DNA from: Acetivibrio sp964466645
GTDB taxonomy: Bacteria > Bacillota > Clostridia > Acetivibrionales > Acetivibrionaceae
Assembly: GCA_964466645.1 (NCBI GenBank)
Contig: CAYXPB010000045.1
Coordinates: 1 to 23,844 of the forward strand
Reading direction: 5' to 3'
DNA: 23,844 bases
The position numbers were made by a program, and so were the translations under genes. This document shows positions 1 to 8,744 of this stretch, one piece after another. The notes under the pieces are model-generated. The model worked only from the letters and a program-made list of their open reading frames with translations. It searched no databases and was not told where the DNA came from. Numbering within the stretch: position 1 is the first letter of the stretch; each line of letters begins with the position of its first letter.

Positions 1-2227
1 TATCGGAGTTCAAGGTTATATTGGCTGTACCTGTAACACCATCACCAGAAAACTTGTTCTTTATAAATTGAACAATATTTGAAGGACGATTCACTGCATA
101 GTCCTTAAGTGCTTTAACGTTCTGGCTCCATGTCTTATCTCTCGTGTTAGTAGAAGTCACTTTAAGGTACTGCCAACGGTCAGCATGTTCTACCATTTCG
201 GGAGTTAAAATAGCCTCAAATTCATTTATTTTTTCAATTACACGCTCTGAAACAAAGGATGTATTTAATTGATCTGCAAAACAGTTTATAAACTTGTTTC
301 TAAACTCAGTATTCTGAAGCAAAGTCTTTAATAGGAAAGTAGACCACTCCGGGTTACTAGTCCCTTCTACTCTATCACCTACCGCATACTTTAGGGTATC
401 ATGATTCACAGGTTTATTGTAAAGCCCAAAACCAAAATCCGTATCTTTTAACATCCATCTCCATCTACCGTCCTGACCAGAGGCTGCTTCAGGATTATAC
501 TTTCCATCATCAGTATTATATTTCCAAATTACAACATTATTTGCAGGCCAATCTGTGTTGCCAAAGAAAATCTCTGCGACATTATACACAATATAGTTAT
601 CTATATCAATTTTCGTCTTGATATACTCATATGTACTAGCTTGAGAAATAGAATTTTCTTTTAGGTAATTAATTACTTCGTTAGTATATGCATCCACATC
701 CTCCGAAGTGCCTTGTTGTATATCAAATGACAATTGTTGTGCTGGACTTATTTGCTTAGGCTCGATTATAGCAACCTTTTTATCGTCAAGATTGTAATGA
801 TCCTCTACGTACTCTTTATCATAACGCTCACGAATATAGTACACTCCCCAATACTCACCATTTAGAAATAAGATTGCAGGTCTTTGAGCTTGGGTATCAA
901 GTATGTTTATGTGAGATACCAAGCTCTGCATCATTTCATCTCTCATATAAGCAGAAGTCCAATCATTACCTGTATCCCTTAAAATCAAACGCTCAAAGCT
1001 TTTCATTTTCTTTCCGCTCCCGTTTTTGGTAAGTCCAGGAAAGATTTCATACTTAATTTCACCCAAATCGCCATATTGGCCATCAGCATATATCCTAAAT
1101 GACTTTTGAGGATATTTTCTCGAGTATCCTCCGTGTATTCTTAACCCTATGTTTTGGGAAAAGCCAAGACTTCCATCATCTTCAAAAAACTCGACGTGCG
1201 CTGGTCTCTCCCACTCTTCTCCTGTTTTTAAAGAATTTTCTGTGTAAATTCCCACTACAGGATCAAACAAGTTATCATAATCAGTAACAAGGGAAATTAC
1301 TGGCAAAGTATATCTTGTCTTTATTTCAGAATCAACAAAATATGTATGAGTTAAAACATTACTTTTTGAACCATCATCTTTAACCGCAACAGCTTTTAAT
1401 GTAGTACCTTTAAAAACCTCTCCCTTTGGTGATTTCCATTGGTTCCAAGTATCCGTGGATATATTCTTAACCATTGACAATACATTAGCGTCTCCTGCCC
1501 TGCTCTTTATTTTAATACTGTCAGTGTATTGAAGTGTCCCCGAAACTCCTGGTAAAGGATCTGAACCATCTGTAGTATAATAGATTTTAGCTTCTGAATC
1601 CTCCGAAGTAATTTCTAAGTCAAAAGCTTCTGAGTAAAAGCCTCCACTTTTTGAAAATATAGGTTCTTTAACCAACACAGTTCCCTCAGAGTTATCCCCT
1701 AAAGGAGTAGCTTTTGTAAACACTTTAAATTCTGGATTTCCATCTACCTCACGTCCGTATGACTGATCATCCGAAAGGCTCTCAAAACTAAAAGAATCTA
1801 CTATATCACCATTAGGTGCCTTTAATGTTACTTCTTCTCCTGAAGCACTCAGTTTAAAATTAGTATGTAGCTGTCCATCTATGGCCACCTTATTTTTGTC
1901 CGAAGCCCAAACAAGCATATATCCTCTTGCTTGAATAGTACATTGAGGAAATACCCAAGTTGCACTAGAATCAGCCAAAGTATAAGCTGTCAAATCAATA
2001 GCTTGTTCACCTGAATTATAAATCTCAATCCAGTCAGAATATGCTCCTCCATTGATTCCATCATCTTTATCTTCTACATCTCCGTCCCTAATTGTTTGAG
2101 CATTTGTAGCCATAATTTCATTAATGCATATCGTCTGGTTCTGTGCACAAACTTGAAAAACTTCACTTGGTGTTATTATGAGCATCAGCATAACAACAGC
2201 TAAAAAAACCGCCACTACTTTTTTCAT
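1..2227 (-). CDS. Secreted lamin-tail / CotH-kinase-like protein, 3' end outside window
   Basis: The reading frame is open from an ATG at 2227 to the left edge, giving 742 codons with no stop. The start follows an AGGGGG ribosome site. Residues 1-28 are a signal peptide (MKK, then a hydrophobic core, then VCAQ). Residues about 31-155 look like a lamin-tail domain (INEIMATN, SDWIEIYNSG, DLTAYTLAD). Residues about 185-300 resemble the chitobiase/hexosaminidase C-terminal fold (FSKSGGFY, IYYTTDGSDP). From about 305 on the sequence matches CotH-type atypical kinases: IGLRIHGGYSR, LILRDTGNDW with MRDEM, FLNGEYWGVYYIRERYDKEY-like motif at 455-473, and LKDTDFGFG, the likely metal-binding segment. 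CotH proteins with dockerins are known in cellulosomal clostridia, so a C-terminal dockerin may lie beyond the edge; that is inference. Domain calls are confident, substrate unknown. Confidence 0.85.
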   Translation of the reverse strand, partial: MKKVVAVFLAVVMLMLIITPSEVFQVCAQNQTICINEIMATNAQTIRDGDVEDKDDGINGGAYSDWIEIYNSGEQAIDLTAYTLADSSATWVFPQCTIQARGYMLVWASDKNKVAIDGQLHTNFKLSASGEEVTLKAPNGDIVDSFSFESLSDDQSYGREVDGNPEFKVFTKATPLGDNSEGTVLVKEPIFSKSGGFYSEAFDLEITSEDSEAKIYYTTDGSDPLPGVSGTLQYTDSIKIKSRAGDANVLSMVKNISTDTWNQWKSPKGEVFKGTTLKAVAVKDDGSKSNVLTHTYFVDSEIKTRYTLPVISLVTDYDNLFDPVVGIYTENSLKTGEEWERPAHVEFFEDDGSLGFSQNIGLRIHGGYSRKYPQKSFRIYADGQYGDLGEIKYEIFPGLTKNGSGKKMKSFERLILRDTGNDWTSAYMRDEMMQSLVSHINILDTQAQRPAILFLNGEYWGVYYIRERYDKEYVEDHYNLDDKKVAIIEPKQISPAQQLSFDIQQGTSEDVDAYTNEVINYLKENSISQASTYEYIKTKIDIDNYIVYNVAEIFFGNTDWPANNVVIWKYNTDDGKYNPEAASGQDGRWRWMLKDTDFGFGLYNKPVNHDTLKYAVGDRVEGTSNPEWSTFLLKTLLQNTEFRNKFINCFADQLNTSFVSERVIEKINEFEAILTPEMVEHADRWQYLKVTSTNTRDKTWSQNVKALKDYAVNRPSNIVQFIKNKFSGDGVTGTANITLNSD

Positions 2228-2865
2228 TTTGTTCCCCCTCTTAAATTCTTATATATATGTAAAATTTTTAATCAACATAAAAACGTATTAAAAAACACGA
2301 AAAATTTGACCAATTAGGTTGTTTAAATCTTATAATGAACTCAATTTTTACATAGATAACTTGAGTTCAATATACAGATTTACATGATGTCTCAAAAAGA
2401 AAAAGTAAGGCATGTAAAGAACTTTTTGAGAAACATGTAGAACCCTTGATCAAAAAAAAATACACATTTGCTATTTGAAACGAAAATAATCGAATGCTAC
2501 AAATTATAGATAGAATAGTTAATTATGTATTGAGGCGTATAAAGCTAAGCATATTAAATTTTTTACAACAATCATTGTACAACAACAACCTTAAAATAAC
2601 CTTAAGAATTCCACCTGTTACAGCAATTCAAACTTAATATTACCACTTACAATAGCTAGTATTTTCCAACCTCAATTCTATTAAAATAAACTCTAAATGT
2701 TCTAATCCTCACAATCTTATTATAAAAACTTCACTACTAATTTTAAATTTTTTATCATTTACCGATATAAAAAAAAAATAACCTTCGAAACTCTATAGTA
2801 TGAATAATAGGTCTTTAGAATTATTTTATCATAATAAGTATAAAAATTCAATTGGAGGAAAGCTT
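2228..2865. other. Divergent intergenic region between CotH-like gene and response regulator
   Basis: About 640 bases of AT-rich DNA between two divergently transcribed genes, so it must hold both promoters. I see a hairpin-forming inverted repeat at 2390-2431 (listed separately) and several A/T runs. An in-frame ATG at 2800 extends the regulator frame upstream but lacks a ribosome site. I could not assign promoters with confidence. Confidence 0.5.
2390..2431. repeat. Inverted repeat, 10-bp arms
   Basis: TCTCAAAAAG at 2390-2399 is matched perfectly by CTTTTTGAGA at 2422-2431, with a 22-base loop. CATG also occurs just outside each arm. It lies between two divergent genes, so it is not an obvious terminator for either; an operator or a remnant hairpin repeat are both possible. 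Confidence 0.5.
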
Positions 2866-3582
2866 ATGCGTATATTAGTAGTGGAAAATGATCTTTATTT
2901 GTCAAAAGCTTTGAGTAGAGTTTTAAAGAAAAACAGCTATTCTGTGACTTGTGTACATAATGGCGATGATGGTTTAGACTTTGGGCAAACAGATATATAT
3001 GATATTATTTTGCTAGATGATACACTTCCGATTATGGATGGCATTACTGTATTACAAAAACTTAGGAAGAGAAAAATTTCGACACCTGTAATTTTATTAA
3101 GTGCTCAAAATGATTCAGACTCAAAGGTTACAGGTCTTGATAGCGGTGCAGATGATTATCTTGTAAAACCTTTTTCTTTTGATGAACTATTAGCACGTAT
3201 TCGTGCGTTAGGAAGGCGTAGAGGAGAGTTTTTATCAGATAATGTATTGCCTTACGGTGATATTGAATTAAGTATAGACAACCTTAAACTATCAACCGAG
3301 TTAGGAGAAGTCGCTCTTACCTGTCGTGAATGCGAACTTCTGGATTTCCTTATAAGAAGAAAAGGTATTATTTCTCCTAAAGAAAGGATTATAGAAAAAC
3401 TTTGGGGTTATGACTCTAGTGCAGGTTCAAACCATGTTGAGGTTTACATATCCTTTTTGAGAAAGAAATTAGAGTCTATCGGCTCAAATGTTGTCATTAT
3501 AACCCACCGCGGTGCTGGTTATGAAATAAATACTATTGATAGGAGGTATCCTGCAAAAACATTACTCAAAAACTTAATCTAG
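2866..3582 (+). CDS. OmpR/PhoB-family response regulator (orphan)
   Basis: Two-domain transcription regulator of 238 residues that would be phosphorylated by a histidine kinase and bind DNA. The start is set at the ATG at 2866, eight bases after GGAGG, where the protein begins MRILVVEND. A 22-codon longer version from 2800 has no ribosome site and no family match. The receiver domain (1-120) has the acidic pocket E7/D9, phospho-acceptor D51 in LLDDTLPIMDG, S79 and K101 in LVKPFS. The C-terminal winged helix (about 130-225) shows LTCRECELLDFLIRRKG, the LW(G) turn, HVEVYISFLRKKL and THRGAGYEI, all typical of this family. No histidine kinase lies beside it in the window, so partner and regulon are unknown. 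Neighbours are divergent (CotH-like) and convergent (peroxiredoxin). Confidence 0.93.
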   Translation: MRILVVENDLYLSKALSRVLKKNSYSVTCVHNGDDGLDFGQTDIYDIILLDDTLPIMDGITVLQKLRKRKISTPVILLSAQNDSDSKVTGLDSGADDYLVKPFSFDELLARIRALGRRRGEFLSDNVLPYGDIELSIDNLKLSTELGEVALTCRECELLDFLIRRKGIISPKERIIEKLWGYDSSAGSNHVEVYISFLRKKLESIGSNVVIITHRGAGYEINTIDRRYPAKTLLKNLI

Positions 3583-3737
3583 GTATTTAAAATCATTTGT
3601 CGTTTTGTCAATAACAAAGCCAATAAACTCAAGTTTCATTAAAACGCAAAGTAAGAGATTTTTCAAATGGCTACTATAACAAACATAAACAAACACATCT
3701 CCAATAAACTATACACTCATCCTCATTAATATTCCTA

Positions 3738-4394
3738 TCACAGCTTTTTATAACACAAATACCAATCCATACATTGTAATCCCTTAGGACATTTTATTCT
3801 TTCTAACAATTCATTGTAGGTTTTTGGTGGCGGTACTACTACCGGTTGGCCCGGATACCAATTTACAGGTGTTACAACTTTTTCCCTATCAGTTGTCTGC
3901 AATGCATCTATAAGTCTTAATATTTCAGGTATATTTCGGCCATTTGTAAGTGGATAGTTAAGTATTGCCCTTATTACTTGCTTATCATCTATTACGAAAA
4001 CAGTTCTTACAGTTTCTGTAGCACTAACCTCTGCTGCGATCATGCCATAGTTCCTTGCTATTGAACCGTCTCTATCTGCAACAATAGGAAATGGAATAGT
4101 TATACCTGTATTTTTGTAAATATTGTATACCCATGCAAGATGAGAAGGATTGCTATCAATACTTAAACCTAGAAGCTGAACATTTCTCTGTGCAAAATAA
4201 GGTGCCATCTGTGCAAATGCAATAAATTCAGATGTGCAAACAGGGGTAAAATCACCGGGATGAGAGAAAAAAACAATCCATTTCCCTGCAAAATCTGAAA
4301 GTTTTAAATTTCCAAAGGTCGTTTGTGCAGTAAACTCTGGAGCCTTCATACCTAATTGAAGGTTTTGAGTCCTGTATAGTTGATATTGTTCCAC
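3738..4394 (-). CDS. Peroxiredoxin, Prx6/1-Cys-type fold with extra C-terminal cysteines
   Basis: Thiol peroxidase of 218 residues that reduces H2O2 and organic peroxides. The start is a GTG at 4394, seven bases after AAGGGTG; the nearby ATG at 4401 is out of frame. The peroxidatic cysteine is C53 in HPGDFTPVCTSEF, with the conserved P and T of the PxxxTxxC motif. The C-terminal extension carries C202, C208 and C214 (CPKGLQCMDWYLC). Archaeal and thermophile Prx6 enzymes, such as the one from Aeropyrum, have a similar pair of C-terminal cysteines, one of which acts as the resolving cysteine. It would protect an anaerobe from oxygen-derived peroxide. Monocistronic by layout; it converges with the response regulator. 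Confidence 0.93.
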   Translation of the reverse strand: MEQYQLYRTQNLQLGMKAPEFTAQTTFGNLKLSDFAGKWIVFFSHPGDFTPVCTSEFIAFAQMAPYFAQRNVQLLGLSIDSNPSHLAWVYNIYKNTGITIPFPIVADRDGSIARNYGMIAAEVSATETVRTVFVIDDKQVIRAILNYPLTNGRNIPEILRLIDALQTTDREKVVTPVNWYPGQPVVVPPPKTYNELLERIKCPKGLQCMDWYLCYKKL

Positions 4395-4479
4395 AATACA
4401 TCACCCTTCTTTAAATATTTTTAGCACTATATTATATGAATAGGACAAGTATTCTGTAGCATATCCAATTAATTATTCC

Positions 4480-4550
4480 CCCTGTTTGCCTCAGCGAAAT
4501 TTACTACTTTGATTGCAGCTTTTAACTTCGGCATTTGTTTTAAAAGTACT
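4480..4550 (-). pseudogene. Possible gene remnant or tiny ORF resembling the 10550-10640 segment
   Basis: On the minus strand an ATG near 4535 opens a 21-codon frame reading MPKLKAAIKVVNFAEANRG. The segment at about 10555-10600, minus strand, reads AEAAVKVANSASANS in one frame. The two DNA stretches are about 75-80% alike over roughly 45 bases, and the differences keep similar amino acids. This could be two decayed copies of a short repeated gene end or simply a dispersed repeat. The product is unknown. Confidence 0.25.
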
Positions 4551-4672
4551 TACGTTTATTCTACATTTCCCGGGAAATATCTACAGCACTCGAGTGTGTT
4601 CTCTTTAGATTTCATGATTCACCTTACATCCATTCACTTTCTTCGACAAACACCTACATGAAAATTTTTCAT

Positions 4673-4701
4673 TTGTCTAAAAAACACCATAATGATAACA
4701 T
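4673..4701 (+). promoter_or_regulatory. Candidate sigma-A promoter of the D,D-carboxypeptidase gene
   Basis: TTGTCT at 4673-4678, a 17-base spacer, then TAACAT at 4696-4701. This puts transcription start near 4708, about 48 bases before the GTG start. Both boxes deviate from consensus. Confidence 0.35.
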
Positions 4702-4755
4702 TATTTATGAAACCTTAAAGAGTTTTATAAATCCATAGTAGAGGAGTGTTGTATA

Positions 4756-5910
4756 GTGAAGTCAAAAAGAATGAAATTTATTTCACTATTTCTTTTAGTT
4801 TCCCTTTTTGCAACCATGCGTCCATTGAATATATACGCTCAATTCGAATCCTTAGCAGGGTCTGCTGTTTTAATCGAAGCCTCAACAGGCCAAGTTCTAT
4901 ATGAGAAAAACTCTGAAGTATCCATGCCTCCTGCTAGTATTACCAAAGTAATGACCTTGCTGCTTGGGTTTGAAGCAATTAGTAAAGGCACTGCAAAATG
5001 GGACGATCTTGTAAGTATTTCTGAAAATGCCTGGAGAATGGAAGGCTCAAAAATGTTCCTTGAGGTTGGAAGCAAAGTTTCTTACAGAGATATTATTAAA
5101 GGTATTTCTATAGTTTCTGCCAATGATGGTTGTGTTGCATTAGCTGAACATCTTTCAGGAAGCGAAAGAGCATTTGTAACAGTTATGAACCAGCGGGCAA
5201 AAGAACTCGGAATGACGAGCAGTACATTTAAAAACTCAACAGGATTACCTGAAGAGGGGCACACTCTATCAGCAAAAGATATAGCGACTTTATCGCTTTA
5301 TCTTATACAAAACTACCCGGAAATACTGGAAATAGAGTCAACAACAGAATTTACCTTCAATAATATCCGTCAATTTAATAGAAATCCACTCCTCGGTGTT
5401 TATGATGGGGCCGACGGTTTAAAAACAGGATGGACGGAAGAAGCTGGATACTGCTTAGCTGCTACTGCAATACAGAACGATATCAGGTTGATAGCGGTAG
5501 TATTAAATACAAAAAACGAAAGCGAAAGAAAAACTGCTTCTCAAGAGTTGCTGACTTATGGCTTTAAGAATTTCAAGGTTCTTGAATACAAAAAGGCAGG
5601 AGAGATTGTAGATAATATTAATGTAAGTAATGGTAAAAAATCTACTGTCCAGCTTAAGTTAGACAAAGATATAAAAATAATTGTTCCGATAACTAGGGAA
5701 AAAGATATTCAAACAGCAGTAGTGAAAAGCACCCCATCGCTTAATGCCCCAGTTACTATTGGTGTTTCTGCAGGAAAATTCGAGGTTAAACTAGATGATA
5801 ACATAATAGCAAGCAGTGGAGTATCCACAGTAGAAAGTATCGAGAAATCAGGCTTTTTCAAATGGCTTTTTGAAGGACTACGTAGCTTTTTCTCTAAACT
5901 TGGCAAATAA
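4756..5910 (+). CDS. Serine-type D-Ala-D-Ala carboxypeptidase (peptidase S11, low-molecular-weight PBP)
   Basis: Penicillin-binding protein of 384 residues that trims the terminal D-alanine from peptidoglycan pentapeptides at the outer membrane face. The GTG start at 4756 is nine bases after AGGAG; the next ATG (4771) would be too far from it. Residues 1-28 form a signal peptide ending IYAQF. The catalytic triad of motifs is clear: SxxK at S61-K64, SxN at S121-N123, and KTG at K223-G225. Residues about 270-355 match the PBP5 C-terminal beta domain. The last 20 residues (FFKWLFEGLRSFFSKLGK) are an amphipathic helix of the kind that anchors these enzymes to the membrane. Of the family, it is closest in look to DacF of sporeforming Firmicutes; a vegetative versus sporulation role cannot be decided here. 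Confidence 0.95.
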   Translation: MKSKRMKFISLFLLVSLFATMRPLNIYAQFESLAGSAVLIEASTGQVLYEKNSEVSMPPASITKVMTLLLGFEAISKGTAKWDDLVSISENAWRMEGSKMFLEVGSKVSYRDIIKGISIVSANDGCVALAEHLSGSERAFVTVMNQRAKELGMTSSTFKNSTGLPEEGHTLSAKDIATLSLYLIQNYPEILEIESTTEFTFNNIRQFNRNPLLGVYDGADGLKTGWTEEAGYCLAATAIQNDIRLIAVVLNTKNESERKTASQELLTYGFKNFKVLEYKKAGEIVDNINVSNGKKSTVQLKLDKDIKIIVPITREKDIQTAVVKSTPSLNAPVTIGVSAGKFEVKLDDNIIASSGVSTVESIEKSGFFKWLFEGLRSFFSKLGK

Positions 5911-6060
5911 TTGGGAATAACGTGTTTGTTTATATTTCTACTTAAAAAGGATGAAAAACACTTTAAGAAAATTCACTTCGCTCACGGCTTAGAAACCTTG
6001 TTTTGACGGTTCGAATTTGTAGTTTAGTTGTTTAGAGGCTGTATGAAGGGAGTACCTATT

Positions 6061-6104
6061 GTTTTAGTGTCAAACGACTCCATTACGTCATTTGACACTA
6101 AAAC
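6061..6104. terminator. Bidirectional hairpin between convergent genes
   Basis: An 18-base arm at 6061-6078 (GTTTTAGTGTCAAACGAC) pairs with 6087-6104 with one mismatch and an 8-base loop. It lies between the convergent ends of the carboxypeptidase (5910) and GH9 (6161) genes. No T-run follows, so it is not a textbook intrinsic terminator, but the position suggests shared 3'-end formation. Confidence 0.55.
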
Positions 6105-6160
6105 AGGCTTATACTTTAATTAGGTTGTTTTTTACTGTTTTATTGTTATAGCTAGGGTTT

Positions 6161-8341
6161 CTAAAAATCGGTTTTTATTCCGAGCAATACCTGTCTCATC
6201 CTTGCGAAGTCTATTGAATTTACTAGTTGGTTGTTATCCACATCAGCAGCTAAAAGCTGTGCTTCTTCTAGATCTTTTGAACCTAGCAAATACAATCTCA
6301 AATGGCCAAAGTCTATTGAATTAAAACTTCCATTGCCATCAATATCACCCTTTACAACATTAGTTGAAGTAGGTGTTGCTGTTGGAGCTGCCGTTTTAAT
6401 AGGAGTTACAGCAGGCTCTCCAGGTTCTTTACCGTAAACTTTAACACCATTGTCGTAAATAGGAATATATTCAGTTCTTTCTCCAGTTTGTGGTGAGGCC
6501 TTTTCCAATCCCTTAAAGGAAAAATCATTTGTGTTATCCCAAGCCGCGAATCCGTTAGGTGCGTTTAGCGTAAAGTAAACATCTCTCTTGTAATCATTTA
6601 TTCCGCCAGGGAAAATATTGGTTCCGGTAAAATCAACATTTACATAGTAAATATTCTTTGATGAGTCCCACTCAATAAGTTCCGGTGATACTTTCGCACC
6701 ATTTGTAGCATTTGCTGAAACAGTGATGTCACTTGCTTTATATCCTGCATCAACAACTTCAGATATATCAACAAAGTATCTATATGAGAGTGTATTACTT
6801 GATCTTGGAGGCCATCCTGTCATATTTGCTAAAGTAGCTTTCATATTTGTAAAAGTTGGTCCCGAAGCGTTCATCGCACCAAAAACAACAAATTCTTCAC
6901 CCACAGGCTCAACCGCATTAAAATCAGCTATAGTTGTACCGCCGTATTGATCGTACATTCTTGCTAGTATTCCTACAAATCCTGCATTATAGTCACAAGC
7001 AACTTCATTTGCTTGAAAGTCGTTAATTGTATCAACATAAGTATCACTTACACTCGGTCCCCCAACTAGTGCTCCGTAAAGTATATGCCTATGTTCAGTA
7101 GGAGTAGTCATCATTGCTTCCCATCCACCGTGAGCACTTCTATGGTGAGGATATTTAGGAGGGTTCGTTCCAAAACCCACTACATAACTTCTACCAGCAC
7201 TTCCGAGGGCATAATCTATCTGGCTTTTTGCAAAATCCTTATAGTCTTTTGATTTGGTAGAACTACATCCTGACCAGTCAGCATAAACATCTGCTAAAAA
7301 TGCTGCCGTAGTTGCATATCTTAAGGTACCCCACACATCACAAACTGCAAGTCCCTTAGGAGAGTAAGCAACACGATTGCCATTATAACCTGTAGACCAC
7401 CAGTCTAAATTATTTTCTATGCCCTGTTTATATAAAGAATCACCGGTAGCTCTTGCAAGAAGTAAAAAAGCGCCAAATAACTTATTATCCCAACAATGTC
7501 CCCATGCATATTTAATTGTTGTTGTACCAAGTTCCACTTCCCAATTAGGTTTGTATGAAGCAGCCTTATCAAGGTATTCAGAATCTTCTGTTGCAAGATA
7601 TAACCATGCTGAAGCCCATGTAAGCTCATCATAAAACCCACTAAATGAGCTATAATAACCTTTAGCAGCCTCGTATCCTGCATCACTCTTAGTTGTATCT
7701 GCAAATGCAAACAATTCTTTTGCATGCTCAAGACATGTTGAAGCATAACTAGGATCGGTGTCTTTAAATATGATTGAAGCTACAGCCAATGCTGCTGCTG
7801 TTTCCCCAACAACTGTACAACCTGGGCTTGCAGTAGTTACCTTAAACGAAGGTCTTTCCATCTGCATTACCTCTGGAGGACCCCACCATGCATGATCAAG
7901 GGCACCATCACCAACCTGATAGTAATATACATTTGGACTTGGATGACACTTAATGAAATAATCGGTTGCCCATTTGATGTTATCAAGTATGTAATCAAGC
8001 TGACCACTCTTTTTGTAGGCATCACGATTTTCATAAACGCTCCATGCAAGCATTGTAGAAGTATATGCCATTGGAAGATTAAATTTGGCATTATCTCCGG
8101 CATCATACCATCCGCCTGTCAAATCTAACCCTGCATCCGACCCGTCTTCCAAACCTGAATCTCCACGCCAGTTAACCCTGTTATTATCAGGTAGGTCACC
8201 GGATCTTTGCATTTCATAAAAAATTATTCCTTTCTGAAGAGCCTCTCCATAGTTATAGGATGCTGCTGAAACTGAAGAATACGGTACAAAAAAAGCCGCC
8301 ATTAGTGATAACACTGTAATAAATGCTATCGGTTTTCTCAT
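6161..8341 (-). CDS. Cellulosomal GH9 endoglucanase with CBM3c and dockerin
   Basis: Secreted cellulase of 726 residues. Start taken as the ATG at 8341, eight bases after GGGAGG; a TTG three bases upstream is also possible. Signal peptide 1-27 (SVSA-A). The GH9 domain follows directly at about 29-465: GGWYDAGDNAKFNLPMA holds the nucleophile/base pair D80 and D83, HHRSAHGGW is the conserved histidine motif, and E446 in QANEVACDYNAGF is the expected acid. A CBM3c-type module spans about 478-635 (GEEFVVFGAM to GLEKASPQTG), the usual partner that makes such GH9 enzymes processive. Then a TP-rich linker and a dockerin with two calcium-binding repeats, DIDGNGSFNSIDF and DVDNNQLVNSIDF. It lies 400 bp downstream of the GH8 gene in the same direction; co-transcription is possible but a hairpin lies between. 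Confidence 0.97.
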   Translation of the reverse strand: MRKPIAFITVLSLMAAFFVPYSSVSAASYNYGEALQKGIIFYEMQRSGDLPDNNRVNWRGDSGLEDGSDAGLDLTGGWYDAGDNAKFNLPMAYTSTMLAWSVYENRDAYKKSGQLDYILDNIKWATDYFIKCHPSPNVYYYQVGDGALDHAWWGPPEVMQMERPSFKVTTASPGCTVVGETAAALAVASIIFKDTDPSYASTCLEHAKELFAFADTTKSDAGYEAAKGYYSSFSGFYDELTWASAWLYLATEDSEYLDKAASYKPNWEVELGTTTIKYAWGHCWDNKLFGAFLLLARATGDSLYKQGIENNLDWWSTGYNGNRVAYSPKGLAVCDVWGTLRYATTAAFLADVYADWSGCSSTKSKDYKDFAKSQIDYALGSAGRSYVVGFGTNPPKYPHHRSAHGGWEAMMTTPTEHRHILYGALVGGPSVSDTYVDTINDFQANEVACDYNAGFVGILARMYDQYGGTTIADFNAVEPVGEEFVVFGAMNASGPTFTNMKATLANMTGWPPRSSNTLSYRYFVDISEVVDAGYKASDITVSANATNGAKVSPELIEWDSSKNIYYVNVDFTGTNIFPGGINDYKRDVYFTLNAPNGFAAWDNTNDFSFKGLEKASPQTGERTEYIPIYDNGVKVYGKEPGEPAVTPIKTAAPTATPTSTNVVKGDIDGNGSFNSIDFGHLRLYLLGSKDLEEAQLLAADVDNNQLVNSIDFARMRQVLLGIKTDF

Positions 8342-8400
8342 CAATAAAACCTCCCTAAAATTATTTATATGTTATAATGAAAAATTAAAACCTTGGTTAT

Positions 8401-8416
8401 ATAAGGCCATTTCAAA
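8401..8416 (+). repeat. Possible left-end fragment of the dispersed structured repeat
   Basis: ATAAGGCCATTTCAAA matches the left arm of the copies at 10684 and 18003, but the rest of the element is not recognisable. It may be a remnant or chance. Confidence 0.3.
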
Positions 8417-8624
8417 CCACATAATGTGCAAGCATTCGTAGATGTTGTTTGCACAGTTATTTAGAAAACATTGCACTAGTGTCATTATTTATAATAGTTC
8501 GAGCTGTACACCTTTTTTTAGTCCATGCAATTCTATACTTAATTTAATTATTTTAATCATTACTACTTACCTTATAGAATTTTTAAAATTACCCTATCAA
8601 ATATTCAAAAAACAAATAAAGTCA

Positions 8625-8662
8625 GAAGAAATAAGATTTCGCAAGCGATGACTTATTTCTTC
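8625..8662 (-). terminator. Hairpin downstream of the GH8 gene
   Basis: GAAGAAATAAG (8625-8635) and CTTATTTCTTC (8652-8662) form a perfect 11-bp stem with a 16-base loop. On the minus strand it is followed by a T-rich run. It lies 83 bases past the GH8 stop, so it could end or attenuate the GH8 transcript before GH9. Confidence 0.5.
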
Positions 8663-8744
8663 CAACTCTTAACTACAATACTTGCACTTTTATCTATTAC
8701 TTAAACACTTTAAACTATATTCAACGGACAAAGTTTTAATATAG

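Larger units (their letters stand above)
4395..4755. other. Divergent intergenic region, peroxiredoxin / D,D-carboxypeptidase
   Basis: 360 bases that contain the dacF-like promoter (see 4673-4701) and a coding-like remnant at about 4480-4535 that resembles a segment near 10550. Otherwise AT-rich, with no other gene that I can support. Confidence 0.5.
8342..8744. other. Intergenic region between GH8 and GH9 genes
   Basis: 400 bases of AT-rich DNA. It holds the GH9 ribosome site, a 14-16 base fragment identical to the left end of the dispersed repeat (8401-8416), and a hairpin at 8625-8662. No coding region is supported. Confidence 0.6.

Noticed and set aside
1099..1287. Plus-strand open frame of 62 codons
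   Set aside because: Lies antisense within the CotH-like gene, with no ribosome site; shadow frame.
7417..7746. 109-codon minus-strand frame inside the GH9 gene
   Set aside because: Overlaps the well-supported GH9 frame on the same strand; low-complexity composition typical of a shifted frame.
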